Positions 24,091 to 32,407 of a stretch of 38,505 nucleotides of DNA are shown here, piece after piece. The translations under genes were made by a program, and so were the position numbers. Below the pieces are notes generated by a model. That model saw only the letters and a list, made by a program, of their open reading frames with translations, had not been told where the DNA came from and did no database searches. Position 1 is the stretch's first letter, and the number at the start of each line of letters is the position of its first letter. Origin of the DNA: an uncultured Corynebacterium sp. (lineage in GTDB: Bacteria; Actinomycetota; Actinomycetes; Mycobacteriales; Mycobacteriaceae); NCBI GenBank assembly GCA_943914355.1, contig CALUBS010000020.1, forward strand, positions 1-38,505, read 5' to 3'.

Positions 24091-24540
24091 CCTTTGTTCT
24101 GTGACTCTTAGCGCCGGGGGCAGAAAGTGGCTGGTAAGTCTATGGAAATTGGAAAGCATGCGAGCGATTAGGACTCCGCATACTTGGCAATGAGTGGAAC
24201 ACGCGGGATGCGCGCGCCGCTGCTCGGTGGTTCAAGCCAAGCGAATCAACAAGCCATAGTGCTACCGGTAGTGGGGACCGGGGGCCTGTCGCTATGGCGG
24301 CGGACGCGTGCCAAGTTGGTGTTCAACACTCACCTGCTTTCTACACTGTGGCGATGTGGAGCTAGGGGCAGGAAAGAAAGCCCAGTAGTGGTTTCCTATT
24401 CCGGTCCTAGCATGGGCATCACCGGCCGAATGCGGCCGATTGATGCGCGGGAAATGCTATGTAGTTGTCTGTGAAGTCAATTATAGGGTTGTCGATATAG
24501 TGATGCTAGTCTCGTTAGGGAAATCGTCCGTGGGGGTAAA
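24091..24540. other. Long gene-free region upstream of putA
   Basis: I find no open frame here with a good start and coding character on either strand. Around 24416-24446 a hairpin can form: GCATCA-c-CGGCCG, loop AATG, CGGCCG-at-TGATGC. The region must hold the putA promoter (minus strand). The rest could be a long leader, an unrecognised small RNA, or decayed sequence. Confidence 0.4.
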
Positions 24541-24552
24541 AAGGTAAAAAAT

Positions 24553-24575
24553 AAAACCCCAGCATGTGGGGTTTT
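24553..24575 (-). terminator. Rho-independent terminator after the response regulator gene
   Basis: A perfect 9-bp stem AAAACCCCA / TGGGGTTTT with a 5-nt loop is followed on the minus strand by ATTTTTTACC. It lies 50 bp after the response-regulator stop and ends the two-component operon. Confidence 0.9.
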
Positions 24576-24624
24576 GAGGGGGTGGGGCCACGATTGGGGG
24601 CAGGCGCCATTCGCGCCTATGCAG

Positions 24625-25299
24625 CTATTTGCCGTACCCCGCTTTTAGTGCTTTGACCGCTAGTTCAAGACGAGACTTGGCGTGAAATTCCGTTAACAGG
24701 CTAGAAACGTATTTCTTTACCGTTCCCGGGGCATAGTGCGTGCTTTTTGCGATCTCTTCGTTGGATTTTCCCTCGCACACTAAATCGAGAATCTGCGCTT
24801 GAGCAGGCGAAATATGGTGCTCAGGGGTGGAAACCGCAGACGGGGATTGAGCATCGTTTTCGCTCCACTCGGGCATTTGTTGGAATAAGCGCGTTAATGG
24901 TTGGGGAGCTACGACCGTGCCACCGCGGACGGCCTCGCGTACCGTGTCCAAGATGTAGGCTGGCTTCGAGCTTTTGAGGATATAGGCTGCCGCCTTATTG
25001 GATAGGACTTCCCTTAGGGTGTCGTCATTATCCATTGCGGTCATAGCAATGAATACCGGCGGATTAGGCAGCTCATTTAGCTCGCGCAGCAGCGCTGTGC
25101 CGTCCATCTCCGGCATATGAATATCCGCGATGACGGCATCGACATCGTGCTGTTCTAGCTGCTGTAATGCGGCTTTCCCATTTTCTGCGACAGCGATGAT
25201 TTCCATATCTTCGGTCGCAGCGAAATAGTGGCCGAGTGCCTCGATGACCAGTGGATCATCATCGACTAAGAGCAGCGAAGTCTTTACTTGAAGCACCAT
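24625..25299 (-). CDS. NarL/LuxR-type response regulator
   Basis: The protein has 224 residues. The receiver domain (1-~120) has the acidic pocket LVDDDP, phosphoacceptor D59 in VIADIHMPEMDG, and the conserved Lys in YILKSSKP. After a Ser/Gln-rich linker, a LuxR-type helix-turn-helix (ISPAQAQILDLVCEG to LELAVKAL) binds DNA. Its ATG at 25299 lies inside the final codons of the small peptide gene (16-nt overlap, different frame), and I see no good Shine-Dalgarno before it. Translation is therefore probably coupled to the peptide gene. The cognate kinase is the gene at 25532-26710. Confidence 0.92.
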   Translation of the reverse strand: MVLQVKTSLLLVDDDPLVIEALGHYFAATEDMEIIAVAENGKAALQQLEQHDVDAVIADIHMPEMDGTALLRELNELPNPPVFIAMTAMDNDDTLREVLSNKAAAYILKSSKPAYILDTVREAVRGGTVVAPQPLTRLFQQMPEWSENDAQSPSAVSTPEHHISPAQAQILDLVCEGKSNEEIAKSTHYAPGTVKKYVSSLLTEFHAKSRLELAVKALKAGYGK

Positions 25300-25439
25300 G
25301 GGGCTGGGCAGCCAAAGACGAGCTCTGCCGAAGACTCGTACTTGTTATTTTGTGGGAGATCGCCTGGGGTGAGGTCTGCGCCGAAGAGAGAGGCGGACAG
25401 CATGAGGGGCGTGAGAAAGCTAGCGAGAGCAGCCTGCAT
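25284..25439 (-). CDS. Small peptide gene between kinase and regulator (candidate signal peptide)
   Basis: I see a 51-codon frame with an ATG at 25439 and a strong AAGGAG seven nt upstream (25447-25452). Residues 2-20 are hydrophobic (AALASFLTPLMLSASLFG) with no charged residue, like a signal or membrane segment. The tail is polar (NNKYESSAEL) and ends VFGCPAPWCFK, with C44 and C49 set to form a small disulfide loop. A TATAAA box lies at 25469-25474 with a weak -35 (TTACTA) 17 bp away, so it may have its own promoter. Placed between a histidine kinase and its response regulator, it may encode a secreted pheromone, a small membrane regulator of the kinase, or a leader peptide controlling the regulator. 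I recognise no family. Confidence 0.68.
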   Translation of the reverse strand: MQAALASFLTPLMLSASLFGADLTPGDLPQNNKYESSAELVFGCPAPWCFK

Positions 25440-25468
25440 GGCACGACTCCTTTTATATAAAAACCGGA

Positions 25469-25497
25469 TTTATAAGAAACATACGTAAGTGTAGTAA
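25469..25497 (-). promoter_or_regulatory. Candidate promoter of the small peptide gene
   Basis: On the minus strand TTACTA and TATAAA are separated by 17 bp, and the -10 lies 30 bp upstream of the peptide ATG. The -35 match is weak. It would let peptide and regulator be transcribed apart from the kinase. Confidence 0.4.
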
Positions 25498-25531
25498 AGG
25501 GATGGTGGCGCTGCCAGCGAAGGTGAACAAA

Positions 25532-26710
25532 CTAACGTTGTTCATGCGCAGACGGGGGCAGTGCCAGCGTGAGCTCCCAGTGATCGTCGACCTGACCTGC
25601 TTCAAACCGGGCATCGATAGTTGCTGCGAGGCGCGTCATCGAATTAATGCCTATGCCGGAGGAGGTCTCCGGTGTGGTGCTCGTTGGCTTGGCAATAGGG
25701 TTGCAGATAGTAAGGATCGTCCATCCCAAATGCGGTTGCGCCGATACGGTAATTTCCGCCCCAGGCGGCGAGTACTTGACGGCGTTGAGGCAAGCCTCCC
25801 TGGTGATGGCTACGACCGAGTCAAGAACAGAGGGGGAAAACTGGGGGCAAAAATCTTCTCCGCTTACGTTGATAATTGGAGTGCGGTTGAGCTTTGATAG
25901 CTGTCCTTCTTCCCAGGCCAGTACCTGTGCAAGGCTTGTAGGGCGTGCGGCTTGTTTAAAACTGAATTCGTCGTTGATGCCGTCAATATTGGAACGCAAG
26001 ACTTTAGTTAAAGCTCGTATTTCAGACATCGACGAGCGCATTGCATCGCTTAATTCATCGAGGCGGCGGCTGAGCTCCGGTGTGCTGGCGTATTCCAAGC
26101 TGAGCGCTTCTAGCTGCATGGTATTGACGGTAAGGCTGGAAATTACCGAGTTATGCAGGGTTTCAGCTAGGTCGGACTGTCGGCGCTTGACATCGTTATT
26201 CCACTCCACCATGGCGGTTTTATAGCGCCGTGCGGAATGGGCAAGTGAGCTGCCGATGAAGGTGCTAATGACCAAGAAAATTCCCCAGACCAGTGCCGGT
26301 GTTGGATTGAGGACTAGCCGCAACGTACTAGGATCTACCAGCCCTACCAGCCAAAACACTACGCAAAGAAGAATCGACTGCCATTTGGTGCTGTGGAAAG
26401 CGAATACGGCAAGGAATACTGGGGCTAAGAAAACGGAACTGGCGTAGGGGATTCCCACGGTAAGGATGGCAATAATCCAAATTGCCAGAAAACCCACTGC
26501 CATTGTCTTCGGGTACCGATAGGCAGATGTAGTGATGGCCGTCAAAATTAACCCGACAATTGCCGCTGAAAGTTGGTGTTTAGTTGGGGTGAGGAATGCG
26601 GCGAAAAGGGTAAGGGCCAAGCAAATGATGGCGATCAGCGCTGCGGTGCGCTGTAGGGTCATCGCCGCGCGAAGGCGGTGGCGAAATGGAGGTGGTGGGG
26701 TGAAAGTCAC
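25532..26710 (-). CDS. Membrane sensor histidine kinase (HisKA_3 / NarL-partner type)
   Basis: The protein has 392 residues. Five or six TM helices span residues ~20-157, with only short loops, so there is no large extracellular sensor domain. The dimerisation region carries H186 in DLAETLHNSVISSLT, and the ATPase part has the N-box REACLNAVKYSPP and G-box SSGIGINSMTRLA. The phosphoacceptor block reads LHN rather than the common LHD. Kinases with polytopic membrane sensors often detect membrane-active compounds or peptides, as AgrC and ComP do. The start is a GTG at 26710; an in-frame ATG at 26662 has no ribosome-binding site. The gene precedes the small peptide and regulator genes on the same strand. 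Confidence 0.9.
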   Translation of the reverse strand: MTFTPPPPFRHRLRAAMTLQRTAALIAIICLALTLFAAFLTPTKHQLSAAIVGLILTAITTSAYRYPKTMAVGFLAIWIIAILTVGIPYASSVFLAPVFLAVFAFHSTKWQSILLCVVFWLVGLVDPSTLRLVLNPTPALVWGIFLVISTFIGSSLAHSARRYKTAMVEWNNDVKRRQSDLAETLHNSVISSLTVNTMQLEALSLEYASTPELSRRLDELSDAMRSSMSEIRALTKVLRSNIDGINDEFSFKQAARPTSLAQVLAWEEGQLSKLNRTPIINVSGEDFCPQFSPSVLDSVVAITREACLNAVKYSPPGAEITVSAQPHLGWTILTICNPIAKPTSTTPETSSGIGINSMTRLAATIDARFEAGQVDDHWELTLALPPSAHEQR

Positions 26711-26817
26711 GGTGGAATGCGCTTCTTTGGTGCTCAGACTGAATAGTTATGAAAGGGCTTGTGGCGTCTCGCACCTAGCTTAAGGCCTGGAAGCGTGAAA
26801 CCAGCAAATGAAAACAA

Positions 26818-26877
26818 CTAAACCCCGCACCTTCCGGTGCGAGGTTTAAAACCTGCATGGAAAAGTGCGGGGTTTAG
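26818..26877 (-). terminator. Nested inverted repeats downstream of the small envelope polypeptide gene
   Basis: A perfect 13-bp pair, CTAAACCCCGCAC (26818-26830) and GTGCGGGGTTTAG (26865-26877), encloses GTGCGAGGTTTA (26837-26848), which can pair with the same left arm. The two hairpins are mutually exclusive. On the minus strand TTGTTTTCATTT follows. It is most likely a strong terminator, fitting a highly expressed short gene. Confidence 0.75.
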
Positions 26878-26914
26878 TCGGTCTTCATGAAGGAGTGTAA
26901 ACGCGAAGGTTTAC

Positions 26915-27100
26915 TTAAGCGTTAGCTGCGGCTTCGGTAGCAGCGTCAGCGTTGTCCTTGGAGGACAGGCCCTCGAATACGGAGGACAGGCCTGCGGAGT
27001 CGGAGTTGGACTCGGAGGACAGTTCAGCAATGCCCTTGATGGCCTTGAAGATTGCCTCGAAGTCGAGGGCGGAGCTGAGGTTTACGAGGGTACCGAGCAT
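26915..27100 (-). CDS. Small acidic envelope polypeptide, PorA/PorH-like
   Basis: The protein has 61 residues with ATG at 27100 and GAAAGGA upstream. There is no signal peptide. An amphipathic segment (SALDFEAIFKAIKGIAEL) is followed by a Ser/Asp/Ala-rich tail. Size, acidity, lack of a signal sequence and strong terminator resemble the mycomembrane porins PorA/PorH and the small mycoloylated protein ProtX of corynebacteria, in which serines carry mycolic acids. Sequence identity to these is not evident, and PorA/PorH genes usually sit near groEL rather than dnaK. It may be a pore subunit or another mycoloylated peptide. Promoter and dyad details are given for the upstream region. Confidence 0.62.
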   Translation of the reverse strand: MLGTLVNLSSALDFEAIFKAIKGIAELSSESNSDSAGLSSVFEGLSSKDNADAATEAAANA

Positions 27101-27160
27101 CGGTGTTTCCTTTCGAGTTGGCGGAGTGAAACTACAAATCAATCTCTCTCTGGGTAGCAA

Positions 27161-27181
27161 CCACATCAGTGACTGCTGTGG
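27161..27181. promoter_or_regulatory. 21-bp near-perfect dyad upstream of the small envelope polypeptide gene
   Basis: CCACA-t-CAGT-g-ACTG-c-TGTGG is symmetric at all but the spacer bases and lies ~60-80 bp upstream of the ATG at 27100. It is a plausible operator or 5'-leader hairpin. No regulator is recognised. Confidence 0.5.
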
Positions 27182-27401
27182 TTTCCAGTATGTGCGAGTT
27201 AAATACGCCTGCCAAGCCTCTTTTGGATCCTTTGTGAGGTAACTTTTGGCCACCTTTTTACGACCCTTTGGGTAGCTTTTGGGTGTGGCAGAGTTTGTTT
27301 TTCAAAAGGTGGGTCGCTCCAGCTTGATGTAGAAGAGGGACACGGGTTTGAGGCTAAGAACTGGGAAAAGGGGGATAGTTTTTAAGGAGAGTTGAGTCGG
27401 T

Positions 27402-27428
27402 GGGAATAAGATTTGAGTGTGGGAGGTT
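27402..27428 (+). promoter_or_regulatory. SigH-like heat-shock promoter of dnaK
   Basis: GGGAATA (27402-27408), a 17-bp spacer and GTT (27426-27428) fit the corynebacterial SigH consensus (GGAAT with GTT about 17-18 bp away). SigH control of dnaK is known in C. glutamicum. Transcription would start inside the HAIR at 27435. Confidence 0.55.
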
Positions 27429-27434
27429 ATGAAG

Positions 27435-27455
27435 ATTGAGTGACACGGGCTCAAG
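27435..27455. promoter_or_regulatory. HspR operator (HAIR), copy 1
   Basis: ATTGAGT-N7-GCTCAAG matches the HspR-associated inverted repeat CTTGAGT-N7-ACTCAAG at 12 of 14 positions with exact spacing. It sits just downstream of the SigH-like -10. Confidence 0.75.
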
Positions 27456-27480
27456 AATTTATGAACGAGTTCGCAACTTC

Positions 27481-27489
27481 TGTTAGAGT
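27481..27489 (+). promoter_or_regulatory. Extended -10 (TGT-TAGAGT), candidate vegetative dnaK promoter
   Basis: TG-N-TAGAGT fits an extended -10. No good -35 is seen. The site lies between the two HspR operators, 79 bp upstream of the ATG. Confidence 0.4.
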
Positions 27490-27510
27490 AGCGCACGGAC
27501 GCAACGAGAA

Positions 27511-27531
27511 GTTGAGTCACCGACAATCAAC
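27511..27531. promoter_or_regulatory. HspR operator (HAIR-like), copy 2
   Basis: GTTGAGT-N7-AATCAAC keeps the HAIR spacing and matches the consensus at 11 of 14 positions. It is 36 bp upstream of the dnaK ATG, downstream of the candidate vegetative -10. Confidence 0.6.
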
Positions 27532-27567
27532 TTTATTAACTGCACTCGATAAAAAGGAGAATGAACC

Positions 27568-29429
<1,862 letters not shown>

Positions 29430-29430
<1 letters not shown>

Positions 29431-30152
29431 TGACTCAGGACAGCGGAATGCCGCAAAACCCAGGCGACCCGGAAAACACGGATCCGGAGGCTACCTCGGC
29501 TGACCGCGCTGAGGCTGCCGCCGAAAAGGCCGAGGAGGCACAGGCTGCCAACGACGCGCAGGCTGATGCCTCCGAAGAAGCGAAGTTGGATCCCACCCTT
29601 GATGCTGACCTCGAAGACGCGCTGGCTGATGTCAACGCCGATGAGGTCGAAGCCGAGGCGGAGGGCGATGAGCCCACCTCCACCGGTGCTGCCACCAACG
29701 ATGTGGAAGCGCAGTTGGCAGAACGCACGGAAGACCTCCAGCGTCTGAATGCGGAATACACCAACTACCGCCGCCGCACCGAGCGTGACCGCCAATCCGT
29801 TATCGAGACCGCGAAGGCAAAGGTCATTAGTGATTTGCTGCCGGTTCTTGATGACCTCGATTTGGCCAAGCAGCACGGTGACCTGGAGGGCCCGCTCAAG
29901 GCGGTTGCGGATAAGCTCCGCAAGGGCCTAGAGCAGCACAACCTCACCGCCTTTGGTGAAGAGGGGGAACCCTTCGACCCAGAGATGCATGAGGCCGTGC
30001 AAGATTTGTCCTCCGGCGATGAGCAGGTGCTTGGCACCGTGCTGCGCCAGGGCTACCGCGTAGGTGAGAGGCTGGTGCGCAACGCGCTGGTTATCATCGC
30101 GGACCCCGGTGAGGATTCCGGCAGTTCGGAAGGCACCGAACAAGCCGATTAA
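29430..30152 (+). CDS. grpE: Nucleotide exchange factor GrpE
   Basis: GrpE releases ADP from DnaK. The protein has 240 residues. The first ~95 form an unusually long acidic Ala/Glu/Asp-rich region (repeated AEA, DAD, EAEAE patterns), probably disordered or coiled coil. The GrpE core starts at [20 protein letters not shown] and includes [17 protein letters not shown] and the C-terminal beta domain ([30 protein letters not shown]). It begins on the last base of the dnaK stop codon. Confidence 0.96.
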
Positions 30153-30162
30153 TCCGGGAAAT

Positions 30163-30209
30163 GGGCGCCTTGGGAACTGACTGGTTCAACTTCCCCTGGC
30201 GCCCTTTTT
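30163..30209 (+). terminator. Terminator between grpE and dnaJ
   Basis: GGGCGCCttGGGAA and TTCCCctGGCGCCC pair over 12 of 14 positions around a 14-nt loop, followed by TTTTTA. It sits in the 98-bp gap and should reduce transcription into dnaJ-hspR. Confidence 0.82.
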
Positions 30210-30250
30210 ACTAACTACAACCGATTCTTCTTGAAAGGAGGAGATGCCCA

Positions 30251-31456
30251 GTGAGCGCTAAACCCGAATGGGCAGACAAAGATTATTATGCGGATCTGGG
30301 GGTCTCCTCGTCCGCAGACCAAAGCGAGATCAAGCGCGCGTACCGCAAGCTTGCCCGCGAAAACCACCCCGATACCCACCCCGATGACCCCGCGGCAGCG
30401 GACCGGTTCAAGCGGGTTGCGGAAGCATACGATGTGCTTTCCGATGCCTCCGAACGCAAGGAATACGACCAGTTCAAGGCCATGCTGCGCAACGGCGGTG
30501 GCTTCGGACGGAACGGAGGCGCCGGCTTTCCCGGCGGGTTTCGATCCACGAACATGGGTGGACAAGGTGCGCAAGACTTCGACCTCTCGGACCTCTTCGG
30601 AGGAGCCACTGGAGGATCGTCTCAAGGCGGCGGTTTTGGGGATATCTTCGGTAGCGTTTTCAACCGCAGCGGTAGTGCTGGCCACTCAGCTAAACCGTCG
30701 CGGGGGGCCGACGTCGAAACGGAAATAACCCTCGATTTCCGCGAGGCCGCCAAGGGAACCACCATCCCGCTGGCCTTAAGCGGTAACGCGCCGTGCACCA
30801 CGTGCCACGGCTCGGGTTCTTCCTCCGGCAAGACCTCAACGTGTGGTACCTGCAATGGCTCCGGGTACACCTCGGAAAACCGCGGTGCGTTCGGTTTTTC
30901 CGCCCCGTGCAAGGACTGCGATGGCACGGGCCGCCGCATCCCAGATCCGTGCCCAGACTGTAACGGCTCCGGAACGGTGCACCGCACCCGGAATATCACG
31001 GTCCGTATCCCCGCCGGCGTCATTGACGGCCAAAAGGTCCGCATCGCTGGCCAAGGCGAGGCTGGACCGAATGGCACCCCGGCCGGTGACCTCTTCGTTG
31101 CGGTTACCGTCAAGCCTGACAAGGTCTTTACCCGCGACGGCGACGATATCCACATCACCGTCCCTGTCTCGTTTGCCGAGCTCGCCCTTGGTGACACCAT
31201 CACGGTTCCCACCTTGGACAGCCCGGTCCGCGTGAAGATTCCCGCAGGTACCCCGGATGGCCGCACCTTGCGCGTGCGTGGGCGTGGCATTGCCAAGCGC
31301 GCCGGCAAGGCTGGCGACCTCTTGGTGAGCGTGCAGGTCACCGTGCCTTCCAAGCTCGATGCAGCGGCCTCCAGCGCCCTGCGCACCTATGCACAAGCCG
31401 AAAAGGACTCTGGCTTTAATCCCCGCGCAGGCTGGGCCGGCGCGGAGAGCAATTAA
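30251..31456 (+). CDS. dnaJ: Chaperone DnaJ (Hsp40), zinc-finger type
   Basis: DnaJ delivers substrates to DnaK and stimulates its ATPase. The 401-residue protein has a J domain (residues ~10-75) with HPD at 39-41, a Gly/Phe-rich stretch (~80-140), a four-repeat zinc-finger region from C182 ([32 protein letters not shown]), and the C-terminal beta domains ([34 protein letters not shown]). The start is GTG at 30251, with AAAGGAGG upstream. The preceding terminator suggests lower or separately driven expression relative to dnaK-grpE. Confidence 0.96.
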   Translation: MSAKPEWADKDYYADLGVSSSADQSEIKRAYRKLARENHPDTHPDDPAAADRFKRVAEAYDVLSDASERKEYDQFKAMLRNGGGFGRNGGAGFPGGFRSTNMGGQGAQDFDLSDLFGGATGGSSQGGGFGDIFGSVFNRSGSAGHSAKPSRGADVETEITLDFREAAKGTTIPLALSGNAPCTTCHGSGSSSGKTSTCGTCNGSGYTSENRGAFGFSAPCKDCDGTGRRIPDPCPDCNGSGTVHRTRNITVRIPAGVIDGQKVRIAGQGEAGPNGTPAGDLFVAVTVKPDKVFTRDGDDIHITVPVSFAELALGDTITVPTLDSPVRVKIPAGTPDGRTLRVRGRGIAKRAGKAGDLLVSVQVTVPSKLDAAASSALRTYAQAEKDSGFNPRAGWAGAESN

Positions 31457-31476
31457 GGCAGGAGGTGCATTGCACA

Positions 31477-32004
31477 ATGAGTACTGGAAAGGCAGAAGGC
31501 TCCGGCACCGCCGTTTACGTCATTTCCGTGGCTGCCGAGCTTTCCGGGATGCACGCCCAAACCCTGCGCACCTATGACCGCATGGGTTTGGTCTCCCCGG
31601 CCCGCACCCGCGGCGGGGGCCGCCGTTATTCGGATCGCGATATTGAATTGCTCCGCAAGATTCAGGCGCTGTCGCAAGACGATGGAGTCAATCTCGCCGG
31701 CATCAAATCCATCATCGAGCTAACCGAAGAACGCGACCAGCTAGAGGCCGAGCGCGATGCGCTTGCCGATGAAGTCCGTGCCCTCCGCGATCAGCTTGCT
31801 GCCGGGCAGCGCTCGGGGGCACAACACCCCCAAGCACAGGGGCAGTACACCCGCGGCGCGCAAGGTCCGCAAGGCTCGCAGGTCCCGGGGCGTTCCCAAC
31901 GCAGCGGTGAGCTCGTCCACGTTCCGCGGTCTACCTCCGTAGTGATGTGGAGTCCGCGCACCGCGCGCGACCGCAAGCGCAATCGCCGAAACAACGGCGG
32001 CTAA
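31477..32004 (+). CDS. hspR: MerR-family heat-shock repressor HspR
   Basis: HspR binds HAIR sequences and represses the dnaK cluster, with DnaK as co-repressor in the known systems. The 175-residue protein has the winged-helix domain VYVISVAAELSGMHAQTLRTYDRMGL to RRYSDRDIELLRKIQ, then a coiled coil (ELTEERDQLEAERDAL). A Gln/Gly-rich disordered tail follows and ends in the family-like VVMWSPRTARDRKRNRR. I chose ATG 31477 with AGGAGG 11 nt upstream; the GTG at 31465 would overlap that sequence. The gap to dnaJ is 20 bp, so both are co-transcribed. Confidence 0.93.
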   Translation: MSTGKAEGSGTAVYVISVAAELSGMHAQTLRTYDRMGLVSPARTRGGGRRYSDRDIELLRKIQALSQDDGVNLAGIKSIIELTEERDQLEAERDALADEVRALRDQLAAGQRSGAQHPQAQGQYTRGAQGPQGSQVPGRSQRSGELVHVPRSTSVVMWSPRTARDRKRNRRNNGG

Positions 32005-32041
32005 ACCACCTAATTCGTCCTGCGGACGAGAAACCTCAATT

Positions 32042-32099
32042 TAAACCCTCCAAACCTTTGCCGCGGCCTAGCGCCCGCACGGGTATGGAGGGTTTATTT
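32042..32099 (+). terminator. Terminator of the dnaK cluster
   Basis: A perfect 11-bp stem TAAACCCTCCA (32042-32052) / TGGAGGGTTTA (32086-32096) is followed by TTTC, 38 bp after the hspR stop. The 33-nt loop is GC rich and may fold on its own. Confidence 0.8.
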
Positions 32100-32407
32100 C
32101 TGCCCAAGAGTCCCCCGCTCTCTCGGTTCACACGCGGTGGCCTCTCGGGATCCATCGGCCCCTACCGTTCCCGCGCCCTCTCGCAGGCCGCTGCACCCTC
32201 CCTCGGACGCTGGTACACCCGCACAACCAGACTTTGGTCTGTGAAGAAATGTTAATTTCCCACCCCTATTTAGTGCGAAATGCAAAAAAGTGCATTACTA
32301 TGACGGGAAAGCAGGTGAGGTACAACACAGTAGAACACCTGTAGTGGCACGCGCCAAACACGGCAAACCCCACAGTCGAAATTTCTGCACGAGAGGACAC
32401 CACCATC
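32100..32407. promoter_or_regulatory. Promoter region of the aldehyde dehydrogenase gene
   Basis: No gene is seen. An inverted repeat AATGCA-N6-TGCATT (32279-32296) and a CAGGTG...CACCTG pair (32311-32340 region) lie upstream of the ATG. A CACCCCTA stretch resembles RamA-type AC4 sites. In C. glutamicum, ald is controlled by RamA, RamB and GlxR. AGAGGA precedes the ATG at 32408. Confidence 0.4.

Larger units (their letters stand above)
27101..27567. other. Divergent regulatory region between the envelope polypeptide gene and dnaK
   Basis: No gene is apparent. The left part holds the 21-bp dyad (27161-27181). A 9-bp inverted repeat, CCACCTTTT (27250-27258) / AAAAGGTGG (27304-27312), lies mid-region. 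The right part has the dnaK promoters and HspR sites listed separately, plus a GTTGAGT half-site at 27391-27397. Confidence 0.6.

Noticed and set aside
24184..24474. 96-codon plus-strand frame upstream of putA
   Set aside because: There is no ribosome-binding site, no recognisable sequence and odd composition; more likely chance in a non-coding region.
25259..25444. 61-codon minus-strand frame overlapping the small peptide gene
   Set aside because: It lacks a spaced Shine-Dalgarno and has a Ser/Pro/Cys-rich random character; the AAGGAG fits the other frame starting at 25439.
27391..27410. Third HspR operator
   Set aside because: Only the left half (GTTGAGT) fits; the right half AATAAGA does not.
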